The translations under genes were made by a program, and so were the position numbers. Shown here piece after piece: positions 17,840-27,103 of a stretch of DNA of 52,184 nt; within the stretch, counting starts at the first letter, position 1; each line of letters begins with the position of its first letter. Origin of the DNA: Oscillospiraceae bacterium (GTDB taxonomy: Bacteria; Bacillota; Clostridia; Oscillospirales; Ruminococcaceae). The stretch is taken from assembly GCA_902772105.1 (NCBI GenBank), contig CACXZI010000003.1, positions 1 to 52,184 of the forward strand. Direction: 5' to 3'. Below the pieces are notes generated by a model. It made no database searches, had not been told where the DNA came from, and saw only the letters and a list, made by a program, of their open reading frames with translations.

Positions 17840-18637
17840 TTATTTTTTCTTATTAGTTTTTTCTTCTTTTTCAATCATTTTATATAGTTTATTTATTGCA
17901 GTAGATATATCTCCAATACTATTTATAAGCCCACTTTTAACAGCAACAACGCCATCGATAACACTTCCAACGTCTGTTGCTAATTCATCTGTGTTCATCA
18001 TGAATTTTAAAAATTTCTCTTCTGTTATTTTAGAATTTTTAACAACAAATTTAACTATTCTATCTTGAATCTTTTTAAAATATGAAAAAGCTTGAGGAAC
18101 CCCTAAAATCGTTCCACTGGTTCTAACAGGATGGATCGTCATAGTTGCAGAAGGAACAATAAAAGAATATTTGCTAGAAACTGCTAAAGGAACCCCAATT
18201 GAATGACCTCCTCCTAAAACAATAGAAACAGTTGGTTTACTTAATCCGCTAATTAATTCTGCAATTGCAAGCCCTGCTTCAATGTCTCCTCCAACTGTGT
18301 TCAAAACAATCAATAACCCTTTTATATTTTCAGCCTGTTCTATTGAAACCAAAGCGGGAATTATCTGTTCATATTTTGTTGATTTAACATCTTTAGGCAA
18401 AACATAATGTCCTTCAATTTGCCCTATAATAGACATACAGTGAATAAAATATTTTCCATTTGTTGTTATTGTTCCCATCTCAACAATTTGCTGCATTTTT
18501 TCTTGATTTATATTATTAAATATACAAAAATTTTCATCATATTTTATAGGTTTTTTTTCTTCATTTTTTACTTCTTTTTCTTTTGTTTTACCTTTTTTTG
18601 TTTTAGATGTCACCTTTGTTTCTTTTTTTTCCTTCAT
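17840..18637 (-). CDS. TepA/ClpP-like serine protease (translocation-enhancing protein family)
   Basis: After a lysine-rich N-terminal tail of about 40 residues comes a ClpP/SppA crotonase-like fold: LLIVLNTVGGDIEAGLAIAE, the nucleophile segment GGGHSIGVPLA (Ser near residue 146) and IHPVRTSG with the catalytic His near 169. This is the TepA (YmfB) pattern. In Bacillus tepA neighbours spoIIIE, and here it lies about 3 kb from ftsK on the same strand with the lipoprotein gene between them. Family members have been linked to protein export and sporulation; the substrate is unknown. The start at ATG 18637 follows a GGTGG; the in-frame GTG five codons upstream overlaps that site and is less likely. 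Confidence 0.87.
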   Translation of the reverse strand: MKEKKETKVTSKTKKGKTKEKEVKNEEKKPIKYDENFCIFNNINQEKMQQIVEMGTITTNGKYFIHCMSIIGQIEGHYVLPKDVKSTKYEQIIPALVSIEQAENIKGLLIVLNTVGGDIEAGLAIAELISGLSKPTVSIVLGGGHSIGVPLAVSSKYSFIVPSATMTIHPVRTSGTILGVPQAFSYFKKIQDRIVKFVVKNSKITEEKFLKFMMNTDELATDVGSVIDGVVAVKSGLINSIGDISTAINKLYKMIEKEEKTNKKK

Positions 18638-19365
18638 TAAAAATCCACCCACCCTATGCTTATTTTCTATTATATCTAGTTTTTCTAAACATAAAGTGAT
18701 TATACAAAAAATATTATTAGTTATATTTTTTTTAAAACCTATATAACTTAAAAATCCAATAATATTGTTAAAATTTATATAATTTCAAAATTATCTTTAA
18801 TTAATATATTTTTCTAAATATTTAAAAAAATTTATTATCTAAAAATTTTTACAAAACATTTATTATTTTTAAAAAATTAAACCAACTAACAATTTAAATA
18901 AATAAATATTTAGTACATACTAAAAATAATACATATTAAAAGATCATTTTATTAATAATTACAATTTGTTACATTTAGTTAATATATAAAAAAATTAAAA
19001 TTGCTCTAACTTCATTTTCAGTGCCGCCAAAAATATTTTTATTTGATATATTTAACTATATTTAAAATAATTTCTACAACTTACTATTAAATATCAACAA
19101 AAATTAAACCAACTAACAATTTAAATAAATATTTAATATATCTTTAAAAATTTATACTAACACAAAAATTCTTAATAATATTTTTTAATATGTTTATTTA
19201 TATTAAATTTCGCAATACATTAACATAATATTAAAAAATTTTCTTCTAAATTTTGTTATTTTAAAAAATAATTTCCTATAACTTAGTTTTAAAATTAATA
19301 AAAATTAAATTAATAACTAATTTATTACAGGTTAATAACAATTATTTTAATATCTTAAAAAATTT
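18638..19365. other. AT-rich intergenic stretch with a 30-base direct repeat
   Basis: About 730 bases without a gene. The string AAATTAAACCAACTAACAAT plus ten more bases occurs twice, at 18874 and 19101, identically over about 30 bases. No reading frame accompanies either copy. Nothing else was recognised. Confidence 0.5.
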
Positions 19366-20442
19366 CTATTTAGTGCTTTCTTCTTCATAGATAAATTTAT
19401 GTAAAATTTTTGAATATTCGGCTAAATCATATCTCCAATACCATATCCCATTAATTATTCCATATTTTAATTTTGGATCATTAATATGAGGAATAATATC
19501 TCTTTCAATTTTCGGTTTTCCACCCAAAACAAAAGGAACAAACCCTAAAATATCTTGCAAAGATAAAGATGTTTCTGTGTATGGCATAAGCCTTCTTAAA
19601 AGTCCTGGATATTCTGCAGCTTTCATTTTAGTTAATTTTTCTAACAATAAATTTAAAACAATTTGTTGTCTTGCAGCTCTGTGGTGTTCATCATCTTGTT
19701 TTCGCATTCTTGCAAAAGACAATGCTTGCGCACCATTTAAATGTAATATTTTAGATTTTTCTTTAAAGGGTTTTAATCTTGGAGATTTTTTATATTCAGG
19801 TGTGCTATTAATAATTCCATTAATCTGACTAACATGTTCTCTTAAAACCTTAACGTCTATTCCACCAAAAGCATCAATAATATGTATTAACTGCCCAAAA
19901 TTTAAAGCAACATAGTCCCTAATATCTAAATGAAAATTTTTATTTAAAGTTTTAACAGCAAGATTAGCTCCTCCATATGAAAAAGCATGCCCTAACTTAT
20001 CTTGTCCATGCCTATCAATTAAAAGTCTTGTATCTCTTAAAATAGAAGTTATTTTAATTTTTTTATGTATTCCATCGAAAGAAACAACCATAATAGCGTC
20101 CGATCTACCCGAATTTTCCCCTTTTCTTTTATCAAGCCCAAAAATTGCAATATTAGTAACTTTGTTATGAATTTTTGCACTAGAAAGCAGCCCTAATGCA
20201 TCATCAGATTTATCAAAATTAGTGTCTACATCTAGTCCACTAAAAAAATACAAAAAAGCTGAAACAACAACAGTTAAAATCAAAAAAACTATTAAAGAAA
20301 TTTTTAACCACAATTTTCTTTTTCTTTTAACAGTATATTTGATTTTATTATTTTTTTTTTGTTTTTTTATAGCTTGAAAATTTTCTTTAAATCCTTCATC
20401 TTTTTCTAAAAAATCACTAAATTTATTTTTTTTATATTTCAT
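19366..20442 (-). CDS. LytR-CpsA-Psr (LCP) family cell-wall ligase
   Basis: LCP proteins attach teichoic acids or other glycopolymers to peptidoglycan. The 358 residues have a cytoplasmic basic stretch, one membrane helix (about 45-68) and the extracellular LCP domain. That domain shows NIAIFGLDKRKGENSGRSDAI-type opening, KITSILRDTRLLI, KLGHAFSYGG, DYVALNFGQLIHIIDAFGGI and LNGAQALSFARMRKQDDEHHRAARQQ. The Arg/Asp residues that hold the pyrophosphate are present. GGAGAT precedes the ATG by about eight bases. An intact LCP ligase beside a dead-looking LtaS-like protein suggests that some wall polymer is still made. Confidence 0.92.
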   Translation of the reverse strand: MKYKKNKFSDFLEKDEGFKENFQAIKKQKKNNKIKYTVKRKRKLWLKISLIVFLILTVVVSAFLYFFSGLDVDTNFDKSDDALGLLSSAKIHNKVTNIAIFGLDKRKGENSGRSDAIMVVSFDGIHKKIKITSILRDTRLLIDRHGQDKLGHAFSYGGANLAVKTLNKNFHLDIRDYVALNFGQLIHIIDAFGGIDVKVLREHVSQINGIINSTPEYKKSPRLKPFKEKSKILHLNGAQALSFARMRKQDDEHHRAARQQIVLNLLLEKLTKMKAAEYPGLLRRLMPYTETSLSLQDILGFVPFVLGGKPKIERDIIPHINDPKLKYGIINGIWYWRYDLAEYSKILHKFIYEEESTK

Positions 20443-20491
20443 AAAAAAACTATCTCCATACTAAAATAACTAAATTGATATAACAACAAAT

Positions 20492-20519
20492 ATTATATCA
20501 TATTATCTATATTTGCCAA
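20492..20519 (-). promoter_or_regulatory. Promoter of the LCP gene
   Basis: On the minus strand, TTGGCA (20514-20519), 16-base spacer, TATAAT (20492-20497), 50 bases before the LCP start codon. Confidence 0.65.
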
Positions 20520-20555
20520 TTATAAAAAAAAATTATATTTTTAAATTTAAAAAAG

Positions 20556-20585
20556 TTGCAAAACAACCTACACATATATTATAAT
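20556..20585 (+). promoter_or_regulatory. Promoter of the aminotransferase gene
   Basis: TTGCAA (20556-20561), 18-base spacer, TATAAT (20580-20585). The leader of about 80 bases contains a 20-base tandem duplication. Confidence 0.65.
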
Positions 20586-20600
20586 ATTATTTAAACTATT

Positions 20601-20640
20601 ATATAACCACAAATAAAAATATATAACCACAAATAAAAAA
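20601..20640 (+). repeat. 20-base tandem duplication in a 5' leader
   Basis: ATATAACCACAAATAAAAA plus one base is repeated directly, at 20601-20620 and 20621-20640, with only the last base differing. It lies between the promoter and start codon of the aminotransferase gene. Confidence 0.9.
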
Positions 20641-20671
20641 TTTTTATCTTAAAATCAAAAGGGGCTAAAAA

Positions 20672-21949
20672 ATGTTAAGTTACGAAAATTTATCAACCGA
20701 AGAACTAAAAGCAAAAAAAGAAGAATTAATGAAAAAATATAACGAACTAAAACTTTTAAATTTAGATTTAAATATGGCAAGAGGAAAACCTTCAAAAGAG
20801 CAACTAGATTTATCTTTAGGTATGATAGAAAATTTTGACGTTAAAGATCTTACAAAAACAAAAGATAATAAAGATCCAAGAAACTATTTAAACCTAGATG
20901 AAACAGTTGAAGCAAGAGAATTTTTTGCTGATTTATTAGATGTTAAAAAAGAGATGGTTTTTATTGGAGGAAACTCTAGCTTAAATTTAATGTACACATA
21001 TATATCAAATGCTATGCAATTTGGAATTATGGGAAACACTCCTTGGAACAAACTAGAAAAAGTTAAATTTTTGTGCCCTTGCCCAGGTTACGATAGGCAT
21101 TTTGCAATCTGTGAACTTTTTAACATAGAAATGATTAATATTAAAATTAACAAAGACGGCCCAGATGTTCAAAAAATTAAAGAATTAGTTGAAAAAGACA
21201 ATTTAATTAAAGGTTTATGGTGCGTTCCAAAATATTCAAATCCAACCGGAATAACATATAGTGATGAAATTGTTAAAGCTTTGGCCTCTTTAAAGCCAGC
21301 AGCAAAAGATTTTAGAATATTCTGGGATAATGCTTATTTCATACACGACCTAAACGAAAAAAAAGACGAACTTTTAAATATATTTGATGAATGTGAAAAA
21401 AATAACAATATGAACATGGTTTTAGAATTTGCATCAACTTCAAAAATAACCTTTCCTGGAAGCGGAGTTAGTGCTTTAATAACATCAGAAGAAAATATAA
21501 AAGATATAAAAAAAATAGTATCAAAACAAATAATATGCTATAATTCTGTTAATCAGATTATGCACTACAAATTTCTTTCTTCTAAAGAAAAAGTTGAAGA
21601 ACACATGAAAAAACATGCAAAAATAATTAAACCTAAATTCGATCTTGTTTTAAAAACATTTGAAGAAAAACTAAAACCTTTAAAAATAGCAAATTGGACA
21701 AATCCAAATGGTGGATATTTCATATCTTTTAACTCTTTAGATGGATGTGCTAAAAGAATTTTCAATCTTTGTGAAAACGTTGGGGTTATTTTAACTTCTC
21801 CAGGAGCAACATTTCCATATCAAAAAGACCCAGATGATAAAAACATAAGAATTGCTCCAACATATCCAAACATAGATGAACTAAAAACAGCTTTAGAAGT
21901 TTTTTGCCTTTGTGTTAAAATTGCATCTATTGAAAAATTTTTAAATTAA
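20672..21949 (+). CDS. PLP-dependent class I aminotransferase (MocR-type, aspartate aminotransferase-like)
   Basis: This 425-residue enzyme opens YENLSTEELKAKKEELMKKY and then LDLNMARGKPSKEQLDLS, the signature opening of the Aminotran_MocR-type family. Cofactor contacts are GGNSSLNLMY, PKYSNPTGITYSDE, FWDNAYFIHDL and the PLP lysine in ASTSKITFPGSG (about K258). A C-terminal TSPGATFPY and NIRIAPTYP complete the fold. It has no DNA-binding domain, so it is an enzyme, not a MocR regulator. It probably moves amino groups between glutamate and oxaloacetate or a related acceptor. AAAAGGGG precedes the ATG. Substrate is not defined by sequence alone. Confidence 0.9.
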   Translation: MLSYENLSTEELKAKKEELMKKYNELKLLNLDLNMARGKPSKEQLDLSLGMIENFDVKDLTKTKDNKDPRNYLNLDETVEAREFFADLLDVKKEMVFIGGNSSLNLMYTYISNAMQFGIMGNTPWNKLEKVKFLCPCPGYDRHFAICELFNIEMINIKINKDGPDVQKIKELVEKDNLIKGLWCVPKYSNPTGITYSDEIVKALASLKPAAKDFRIFWDNAYFIHDLNEKKDELLNIFDECEKNNNMNMVLEFASTSKITFPGSGVSALITSEENIKDIKKIVSKQIICYNSVNQIMHYKFLSSKEKVEEHMKKHAKIIKPKFDLVLKTFEEKLKPLKIANWTNPNGGYFISFNSLDGCAKRIFNLCENVGVILTSPGATFPYQKDPDDKNIRIAPTYPNIDELKTALEVFCLCVKIASIEKFLN

Positions 21950-21970
21950 ATTGAAAAGGAGATTTTTATA

Positions 21971-22070
21971 ATGAAAAATAAAAAATTCGGATTAGTTAAA
22001 AATTGGCGAAGCTTTAAAAAAATTTGTTTTAACTATTCCTAATGCAATATTTTCACTAAATTTTATATAA
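21971..22070 (+). pseudogene. Tiny remnant reading frame with a good ribosome binding site
   Basis: AAAAGGAG precedes an ATG at 21971 that gives 23 codons (MKNKKFGLVKNWRSFKK...) to a stop at 22042. After the tenth codon, a one-base shift gives a more protein-like continuation KIGEALKKFVLTIPNAIFSL to 22070. This looks like the start of a former gene cut down by frameshift and deletion. A genuine small protein is the alternative. It lies 21 bases after the aminotransferase, in the same direction. Confidence 0.35.
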
Positions 22071-22168
22071 AATAAAACTGCTCTATCTTAACCTAAAAAA
22101 ATTTTTATATTTATGTGAAAGTTGCATCTAAATAAAATTTTAAAATATTTAAGAAAAGAGGTTTTAAG

Positions 22169-23164
22169 ATGGAAGGAACAGAAAAAAAAGTAGCTTTAAG
22201 CGGAATTCAGCCAACAGGAATTTTCACACTAGGAAACTATTTAGGAGCAGTTAGAAATTGGGAAAAACTTCAAAAGAATTATGAGTGTATATTTTTCATT
22301 GCTAATTTACATTCGCTAACAACAAAAAGAGATGCAACAATTTTAAAAGATTTAACATCAAAAATAGTTGCTCTTTTAATAGCATGTGGAATAGACACAA
22401 ATAAACACACATTATTCATTCAAAGCGACATTTCATATCATGCAGAACTTTCATGGATTTTGCAGTGCTTAACTCAATTTGGAGAACTAAAAAGAATGAC
22501 GCAATTTAAAGACAAAAGTCAAAAAAATAGCAGTAACATAAATGCAGGGCTGTTTTGCTATCCTGTTTTAATGGCAGCAGATATTTTATTATATAATCCA
22601 GACGTTATTCCAATTGGAATAGATCAAAAACAACATTTAGAGTTAACAGAAACAATTGCAACAAGATTTAACAATACATATGGAAAAACCTTTAAAATTC
22701 CAAAAGGATATATTCCAGAAATTGGAGCAAAAATAATGAGTTTAACAGATCCAACAAAAAAAATGTCTAAGTCTGATGAAAACCAAAATTCCTTTATTTC
22801 AATTTTAGACACAGAAGAAACCATTTTAAACAAATTTAAAAAAGCAACAACAGATTCAGACAATAAAATTATATATAGTGAAGAAAAGCCAGGAATTTCT
22901 AATTTGCTTAGCATTTTTAGTTCGTTTGCAGATTGTTCTGTTGAAGATGCCGAAGATCATTTTAAAAACAAAACATATAAAGATTTAAAATTTGAAACTG
23001 CCGATGTTGTTGCAAAAAATTTAAAACCAGTTCAAGAAAAATATAATGAACTTTTAAAAGATAGAAATAAACTAAAAAAAATATGTGAAGAAGGAGCTGA
23101 AAAAGCAAGAGCTATTGCTAAAAAAACCTTGGATGACGTATATGAAAAAGTCGGTTTAAAATAA
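22169..23164 (+). CDS. trpS: Tryptophanyl-tRNA synthetase
   Basis: TrpRS charges tRNA-Trp. It is a 331-residue class I synthetase of normal length. It shows ALSGIQPTGIFTLGNYLGAV (HIGH-equivalent TLGNYLGA at 20-27), the family FCYPVLMAADILLYNPD segment, IGIDQKQHLELTE, and the KMSKS loop KKMSKSDEN near residue 197. AGAGG sits eight bases before the ATG. A terminator follows about 140 bases downstream. Confidence 0.97.
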   Translation: MEGTEKKVALSGIQPTGIFTLGNYLGAVRNWEKLQKNYECIFFIANLHSLTTKRDATILKDLTSKIVALLIACGIDTNKHTLFIQSDISYHAELSWILQCLTQFGELKRMTQFKDKSQKNSSNINAGLFCYPVLMAADILLYNPDVIPIGIDQKQHLELTETIATRFNNTYGKTFKIPKGYIPEIGAKIMSLTDPTKKMSKSDENQNSFISILDTEETILNKFKKATTDSDNKIIYSEEKPGISNLLSIFSSFADCSVEDAEDHFKNKTYKDLKFETADVVAKNLKPVQEKYNELLKDRNKLKKICEEGAEKARAIAKKTLDDVYEKVGLK

Positions 23165-23303
23165 ATTAGATTATAAATACAAATAATTAAATTAGTTAAT
23201 TTATTTTAAAATAAGTAAAAAATAATACAATAATTAAATTTATTAATCGATTTTTTTTATAAATATATATTAGTTTTAAAAAAATTGTTTAATAATAACC
23301 AAT

Positions 23304-23334
23304 AACTATACTAAAATTTTTAGTATAGTTTTTT
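23304..23334 (+). terminator. Rho-independent terminator after trpS
   Basis: AACTATACTA (23304-23313) pairs perfectly with TAGTATAGTT (23321-23330) around a seven-base loop and is followed by TTTTATTTAT. Confidence 0.8.
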
Positions 23335-23716
23335 ATTTATATTTTAAATTAAACATATATTTTAAGTTTATATAAAATAATATTAGTTCTTATTTTGATA
23401 TATAATATAATTTTTATAAATTATTAACCTTAAATTTTAGTTAAAATACCTGTTTAATATAATTAATTTTATTTTTTATCTTAATTTAAAATTCTTACGT
23501 TACATAAAATTATAATATTTTATAAATAATCTTCTATTTTAGATTAAACATAATATAAAAATAACCGATAATACTATATTTTTAAAAACTATTTTTAAAT
23601 TCAAAAAAATCTATCAAAAATATACACTAAATAAAGATTATTATTTCATTTTTATTTTTTATTTAAATTAGTTTTATTTTTAATAATTTTATGTAAAAAT
23701 TAAATATTTTTAAAAT
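23335..23716. other. AT-rich intergenic stretch
   Basis: About 380 bases between the trpS terminator and the 3' end of spoIVB. No coding frame, RNA fold or repeat was recognised. Confidence 0.5.
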
Positions 23717-24934
23717 CTATTCCATATAAGAGTTTTGAAGTTCATCCGAAACTTCAAGCATTGTTTCAGCAAAAACCCCATACCCTCTTGTAGAATCGTT
23801 TAAAAAAACGTGTGTTACAGCACCAATTATTTTGTTGTTTTGTATTATTGGACTACCACTCATTCCTTGAACTATTCCTCCGGTTTTATCCAAAAGTTCT
23901 TTGTCTGTTATTTTAATAACAAAATTTCTGGATTTTGAATTACTATCAACAGACTCAATTAAAACAGAATATTTTTTAGATTCCTTCCCATCAATTGTTG
24001 AATATATATATGCACTTCCAACTTTAGCCTCTTGTTTAAACCCAATCATAACCGGTTCATGAGGATAAATCGGCCTATAAAATTTTCCGTATAGTCCACA
24101 ATCTGTGTTTATTTTTACATGCCCTATTATTTTATCTTTCAAAAAAGTTCCACTAAGCTCTCCAGGACTTCCACAAATCCCTTTTTTTACTCCACTAATA
24201 GAAGCTTCAACAATTTCACCTGTCCCCAAAGGCAACTTATCCCCTGTGTCTACATCACAAACAGCATGACCTAAACCTCCAAAAATTCCATCTTCTGTGC
24301 AAAAAGTTGTTGTGCCTATTCCTGCTGAACTATCACGAACCCAAAGCCCTGTTAACCATTTTCTTTCTTTTTTAGATAAAACAGGAGTTAAAGTTGTTTC
24401 ATATTGTTTAAAATTTCTATTATATTTAAGTTTAATTTCTCCCCCACTGCTTTTCAAAACAATATTTTTTATATCATCATTACAATTAACCGCTTCTTCA
24501 TTAACATATTCAATTATGTCACCTTTTTTAAGGCCAGCATCTTTGCTTGGATTTTTTTCTCCTTGTTTTGTTGTGATTTTTTGTGTATCAACAACCATAA
24601 CTCCTTTGGTTAAAAATTTAACACCAAAAGGAGTTCCACAAGGAATAACAAAAACTTTATTATATTTTTTAACACTAATATTTTTAATTGGAATAAAACC
24701 TAAAAATTTTGCTTTATAAAATTCAGTGTCTATAAACTTTTTAGAGGGTCTATTAATAGGAATATTTTGCTCAATTTTTTCAAAGTCAACTCCAAAAAAA
24801 TTAAATTCAGGTTTCTGCCCAACAAACATTTTATATGTTTGAGGAATTTTATATGAATAATACCCTGTTAAAAAAATAATAGAACAAAACGAAATAAAAA
24901 TAACAAAAAACAAGGTCTTTGCTAGTTTCTTCAA
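23717..24934 (-). CDS. spoIVB: SpoIVB serine peptidase (sporulation signal protease)
   Basis: In spore-formers SpoIVB is secreted from the forespore and triggers sigma-K activation in the mother cell. The 405 residues comprise an N-terminal membrane segment (about 5-25), a PDZ-like domain (VVDTQKITTKQGEKNPSKDA, GLKKGDIIEYVNEEAVN) and the S55 peptidase domain. In the peptidase domain the catalytic His is in GGLGHAVCDVDTG (about 222) and the Ser in QGMSGSPIIQNNKIIGAVTHV (about 359). Both are conserved, so it looks functional. It starts at TTG (24934) with GAGGTG six bases upstream. The usual neighbours (recN upstream, spo0A downstream) are absent. It is the clearest evidence for spore-forming ancestry in this window. 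Confidence 0.93.
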   Translation of the reverse strand: MKKLAKTLFFVIFISFCSIIFLTGYYSYKIPQTYKMFVGQKPEFNFFGVDFEKIEQNIPINRPSKKFIDTEFYKAKFLGFIPIKNISVKKYNKVFVIPCGTPFGVKFLTKGVMVVDTQKITTKQGEKNPSKDAGLKKGDIIEYVNEEAVNCNDDIKNIVLKSSGGEIKLKYNRNFKQYETTLTPVLSKKERKWLTGLWVRDSSAGIGTTTFCTEDGIFGGLGHAVCDVDTGDKLPLGTGEIVEASISGVKKGICGSPGELSGTFLKDKIIGHVKINTDCGLYGKFYRPIYPHEPVMIGFKQEAKVGSAYIYSTIDGKESKKYSVLIESVDSNSKSRNFVIKITDKELLDKTGGIVQGMSGSPIIQNNKIIGAVTHVFLNDSTRGYGVFAETMLEVSDELQNSYME

Positions 24935-25073
24935 TGCTACACCTCTTAAAAAAATATTAATTTTAAATTTGCCTTTAAATAAAAATTATTCAAAAAATGT
25001 GTTTTTAATTACAATTAATATTTTTTCCATAAATTAGTGAAACAAACATATAAATTACCTAGAAAATATTGGA

Positions 25074-25102
25074 AACAAAAAAGCTAGTGCTAAAAAACAC
25101 TA
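25074..25102 (-). terminator. Terminator of the bioY operon
   Basis: On the minus strand TAGTG and CACTA (25098-25102 and 25085-25089) pair around a TTTTTTAG loop, followed by GCTTTTTTG. It lies 24 bases after the stop of the 84-residue protein. Confidence 0.55.
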
Positions 25103-25125
25103 ACTCAAAACTAATAATTAATTTT

Positions 25126-25380
25126 TTAAATCTCTTCTTTTTTTATTTTTAACCATTCATCAATTTTTTTTATTAAATTATCTTCAAAATTAAAATTTTC
25201 TTCAAAAAGCAAGTCACTTTTTTCAAAACTATATCTTCCCTTCCAAACAACAACCCGAACACTACTTTTTTCAACATCCGGAAAAAGTTTATAGTTAAAT
25301 TCCCCAAAACTTCCAGAATATATATTATTAAATTTTAAATATTCAGCTGTTGGAAGACTAAAAAATAAACCTTCCTGCAA
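25126..25380 (-). CDS. Small conserved-looking protein of unknown function, downstream of bioY
   Basis: This 84-residue protein contains FFSLPTAEYLKFNNIYSG, GEFNYKLFPDV, a VRVVVWKGRYSFEKSD strand-like centre and an acidic C-terminal helix. It has no signal peptide or membrane helix. I do not recognise the family. The start is a TTG at 25380 with GGGTG upstream. It lies 19 bases after the bioY stop in the same direction and before a terminator, so it is the second gene of that operon. That hints at, but does not show, a link to biotin. Confidence 0.65.
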   Translation of the reverse strand: MQEGLFFSLPTAEYLKFNNIYSGSFGEFNYKLFPDVEKSSVRVVVWKGRYSFEKSDLLFEENFNFEDNLIKKIDEWLKIKKEEI

Positions 25381-25399
25381 TTTTTTTCACCCTTTAAAA

Positions 25400-25951
25400 C
25401 TACAAATTAATCACCTTACAAATCCTTGGAACAATTATTGAAGAAACAAGCATCTTTAAAAAATCTCCAATTAAAAATGGTAGAACACAAATTTTTAATG
25501 CACTTATAAAACTCATTTTATTTTGACAAATAAACCAATATGTACCTAAAACATAACAAACCATTGTTCCCAAAACACAACCAACTAAATTAAAAGACAT
25601 ATTCTTAAAAAAACTAGTTTGTTTTTGCGCAAAATTTTTATATACAAGTCCCACAATAAAAGCAATAGCAATATATCCAAAAATATATCCACCAGTTTGC
25701 CCAAATATAACACCTGGGCCTGATTTACATTTTGCTGAAAAAGGAAGCCCCATCAAAACAAGCAATATATATAAAATTTGACTAATCGCTCCATAAATAG
25801 GCCCTAATATAGCTCCAGAAATATATACAGCAAGATTAGCAAGAGTTATTGGAACCGGCCCAATTGGAATTGTGAAAATGGCGCAAACACAGGTTAAAGC
25901 ACAACACAAAGAACAAAAAATCATCTTCCTAATATGAACACTACCATTCAT
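25400..25951 (-). CDS. bioY: Biotin transporter substrate-binding subunit BioY (ECF type)
   Basis: BioY is the membrane S-component that captures biotin and works with shared ECF energising subunits, which are not in this window. The 183 residues form about six helices with the family marks FTIPIGPVPITLANLAVYISG, GPIYGAISQILYILLVLMGLP and GPGVIFGQTGGYIFGYIAIA. GAGGTGA lies about eight bases before the ATG. Biotin uptake fits an organism that no longer makes the vitamin. I searched upstream for a BirA-type palindrome and found none. Confidence 0.93.
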   Translation of the reverse strand: MNGSVHIRKMIFCSLCCALTCVCAIFTIPIGPVPITLANLAVYISGAILGPIYGAISQILYILLVLMGLPFSAKCKSGPGVIFGQTGGYIFGYIAIAFIVGLVYKNFAQKQTSFFKNMSFNLVGCVLGTMVCYVLGTYWFICQNKMSFISALKICVLPFLIGDFLKMLVSSIIVPRICKVINL

Positions 25952-27036
25952 TTAAACTTCACCTCAAATCTTTAAATTTTAAAAATAAGCTTAATAGCGA
26001 AATTTCTATAATTTAATAGCATTTTACCATAAAACAAATATTAACTTAGTTTTAGTATAATTTTGACGTAAAAGGAATTTTATTGCCAAAACCCAAATTT
26101 ATTTTACTTTAAAAAAAAATAAAAGTCAAATTTTTTTATATTTTGTATAAATTCTACTTACCAAACAAAAAAATATTAATTTTGTTTATATTTAAAGAAA
26201 TTATTTTAATTAAAATTAAATATTTAAAATATTAGACAAATTCAACAAAATTTTATAATTAATAAATATTAAATACCACTAATTATTTAAATAAAATTTA
26301 CATAAACCACTATTTAAATTTTAAAAATTTTTTATTACTATATATAAAAATTAAAAATAAAGATATTCAAAAACTAAATTTTCTTATATTTTATATTTTT
26401 CTTATATTTTAATTAAAACCATCTAAAAATTTTTGATAAAAATATAACTTAACAATCACATTAATATATTTAAAAATTAAATTCAAGCTAAAAAATTAAT
26501 ATATTTATTACTTTTTTCATAATTTTTTTTAAAATCAAACTCTAAAAATCATTAAAAAATTTAAAAAACTAATTCATTAACATTATAATAAACACAATAA
26601 ATAAAAATTAACTTTAAATTTTTAAAAACCACAAAAGAAATTCTTAAATAATATATCAACAAAAAATAATCTTTCATATTCAATATATTTTATATATAAT
26701 AATATTTTAAAACTTTATATAAATTTAGAATAATTTATACTTTTAAAAAAATAAAAATCAATTTATTTTAAACATTTTTATAATATATATTTTATAATGA
26801 TCAAAACAACAAAAAAATTATATTACTATTGAAATAATTAACTTTATATTTAAATTAAATATTACAAAAAATTATATCACCACATACTATATCATTGTAT
26901 ATTGAATATATGTTAGAATTTTTATTATATTTTATAATTATATTTTAACTATTATATTTTTAAATTTTAAAAAAATCAGCATAAAATATAAATCAAAATA
27001 ATATTAATATTAATGATTTTAAAACAAATACCATGC
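25952..27036. other. Long AT-rich intergenic stretch
   Basis: About 1.1 kb between bioY (left-going) and the dehydratase activase gene (right-going). Apart from the promoter at its right edge, I see nothing but short A/T strings. Confidence 0.5.
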
Positions 27037-27065
27037 TTGATTTAAACATTAAAATATTATATAAT
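27037..27065 (+). promoter_or_regulatory. Promoter of the dehydratase activase genes
   Basis: TTGATT (27037-27042), 17-base spacer, TATAAT (27060-27065), about 39 bases before the ATG at 27104. Confidence 0.65.
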
Positions 27066-27103
27066 CTTATTGTTGTATTTTATTTAAAGGAAAAATTAAA
27101 ATT

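Noticed and set aside
25952-26100. BirA operator or riboswitch upstream of bioY
   Set aside because: No palindrome of the BirA type and no known riboswitch core could be found.
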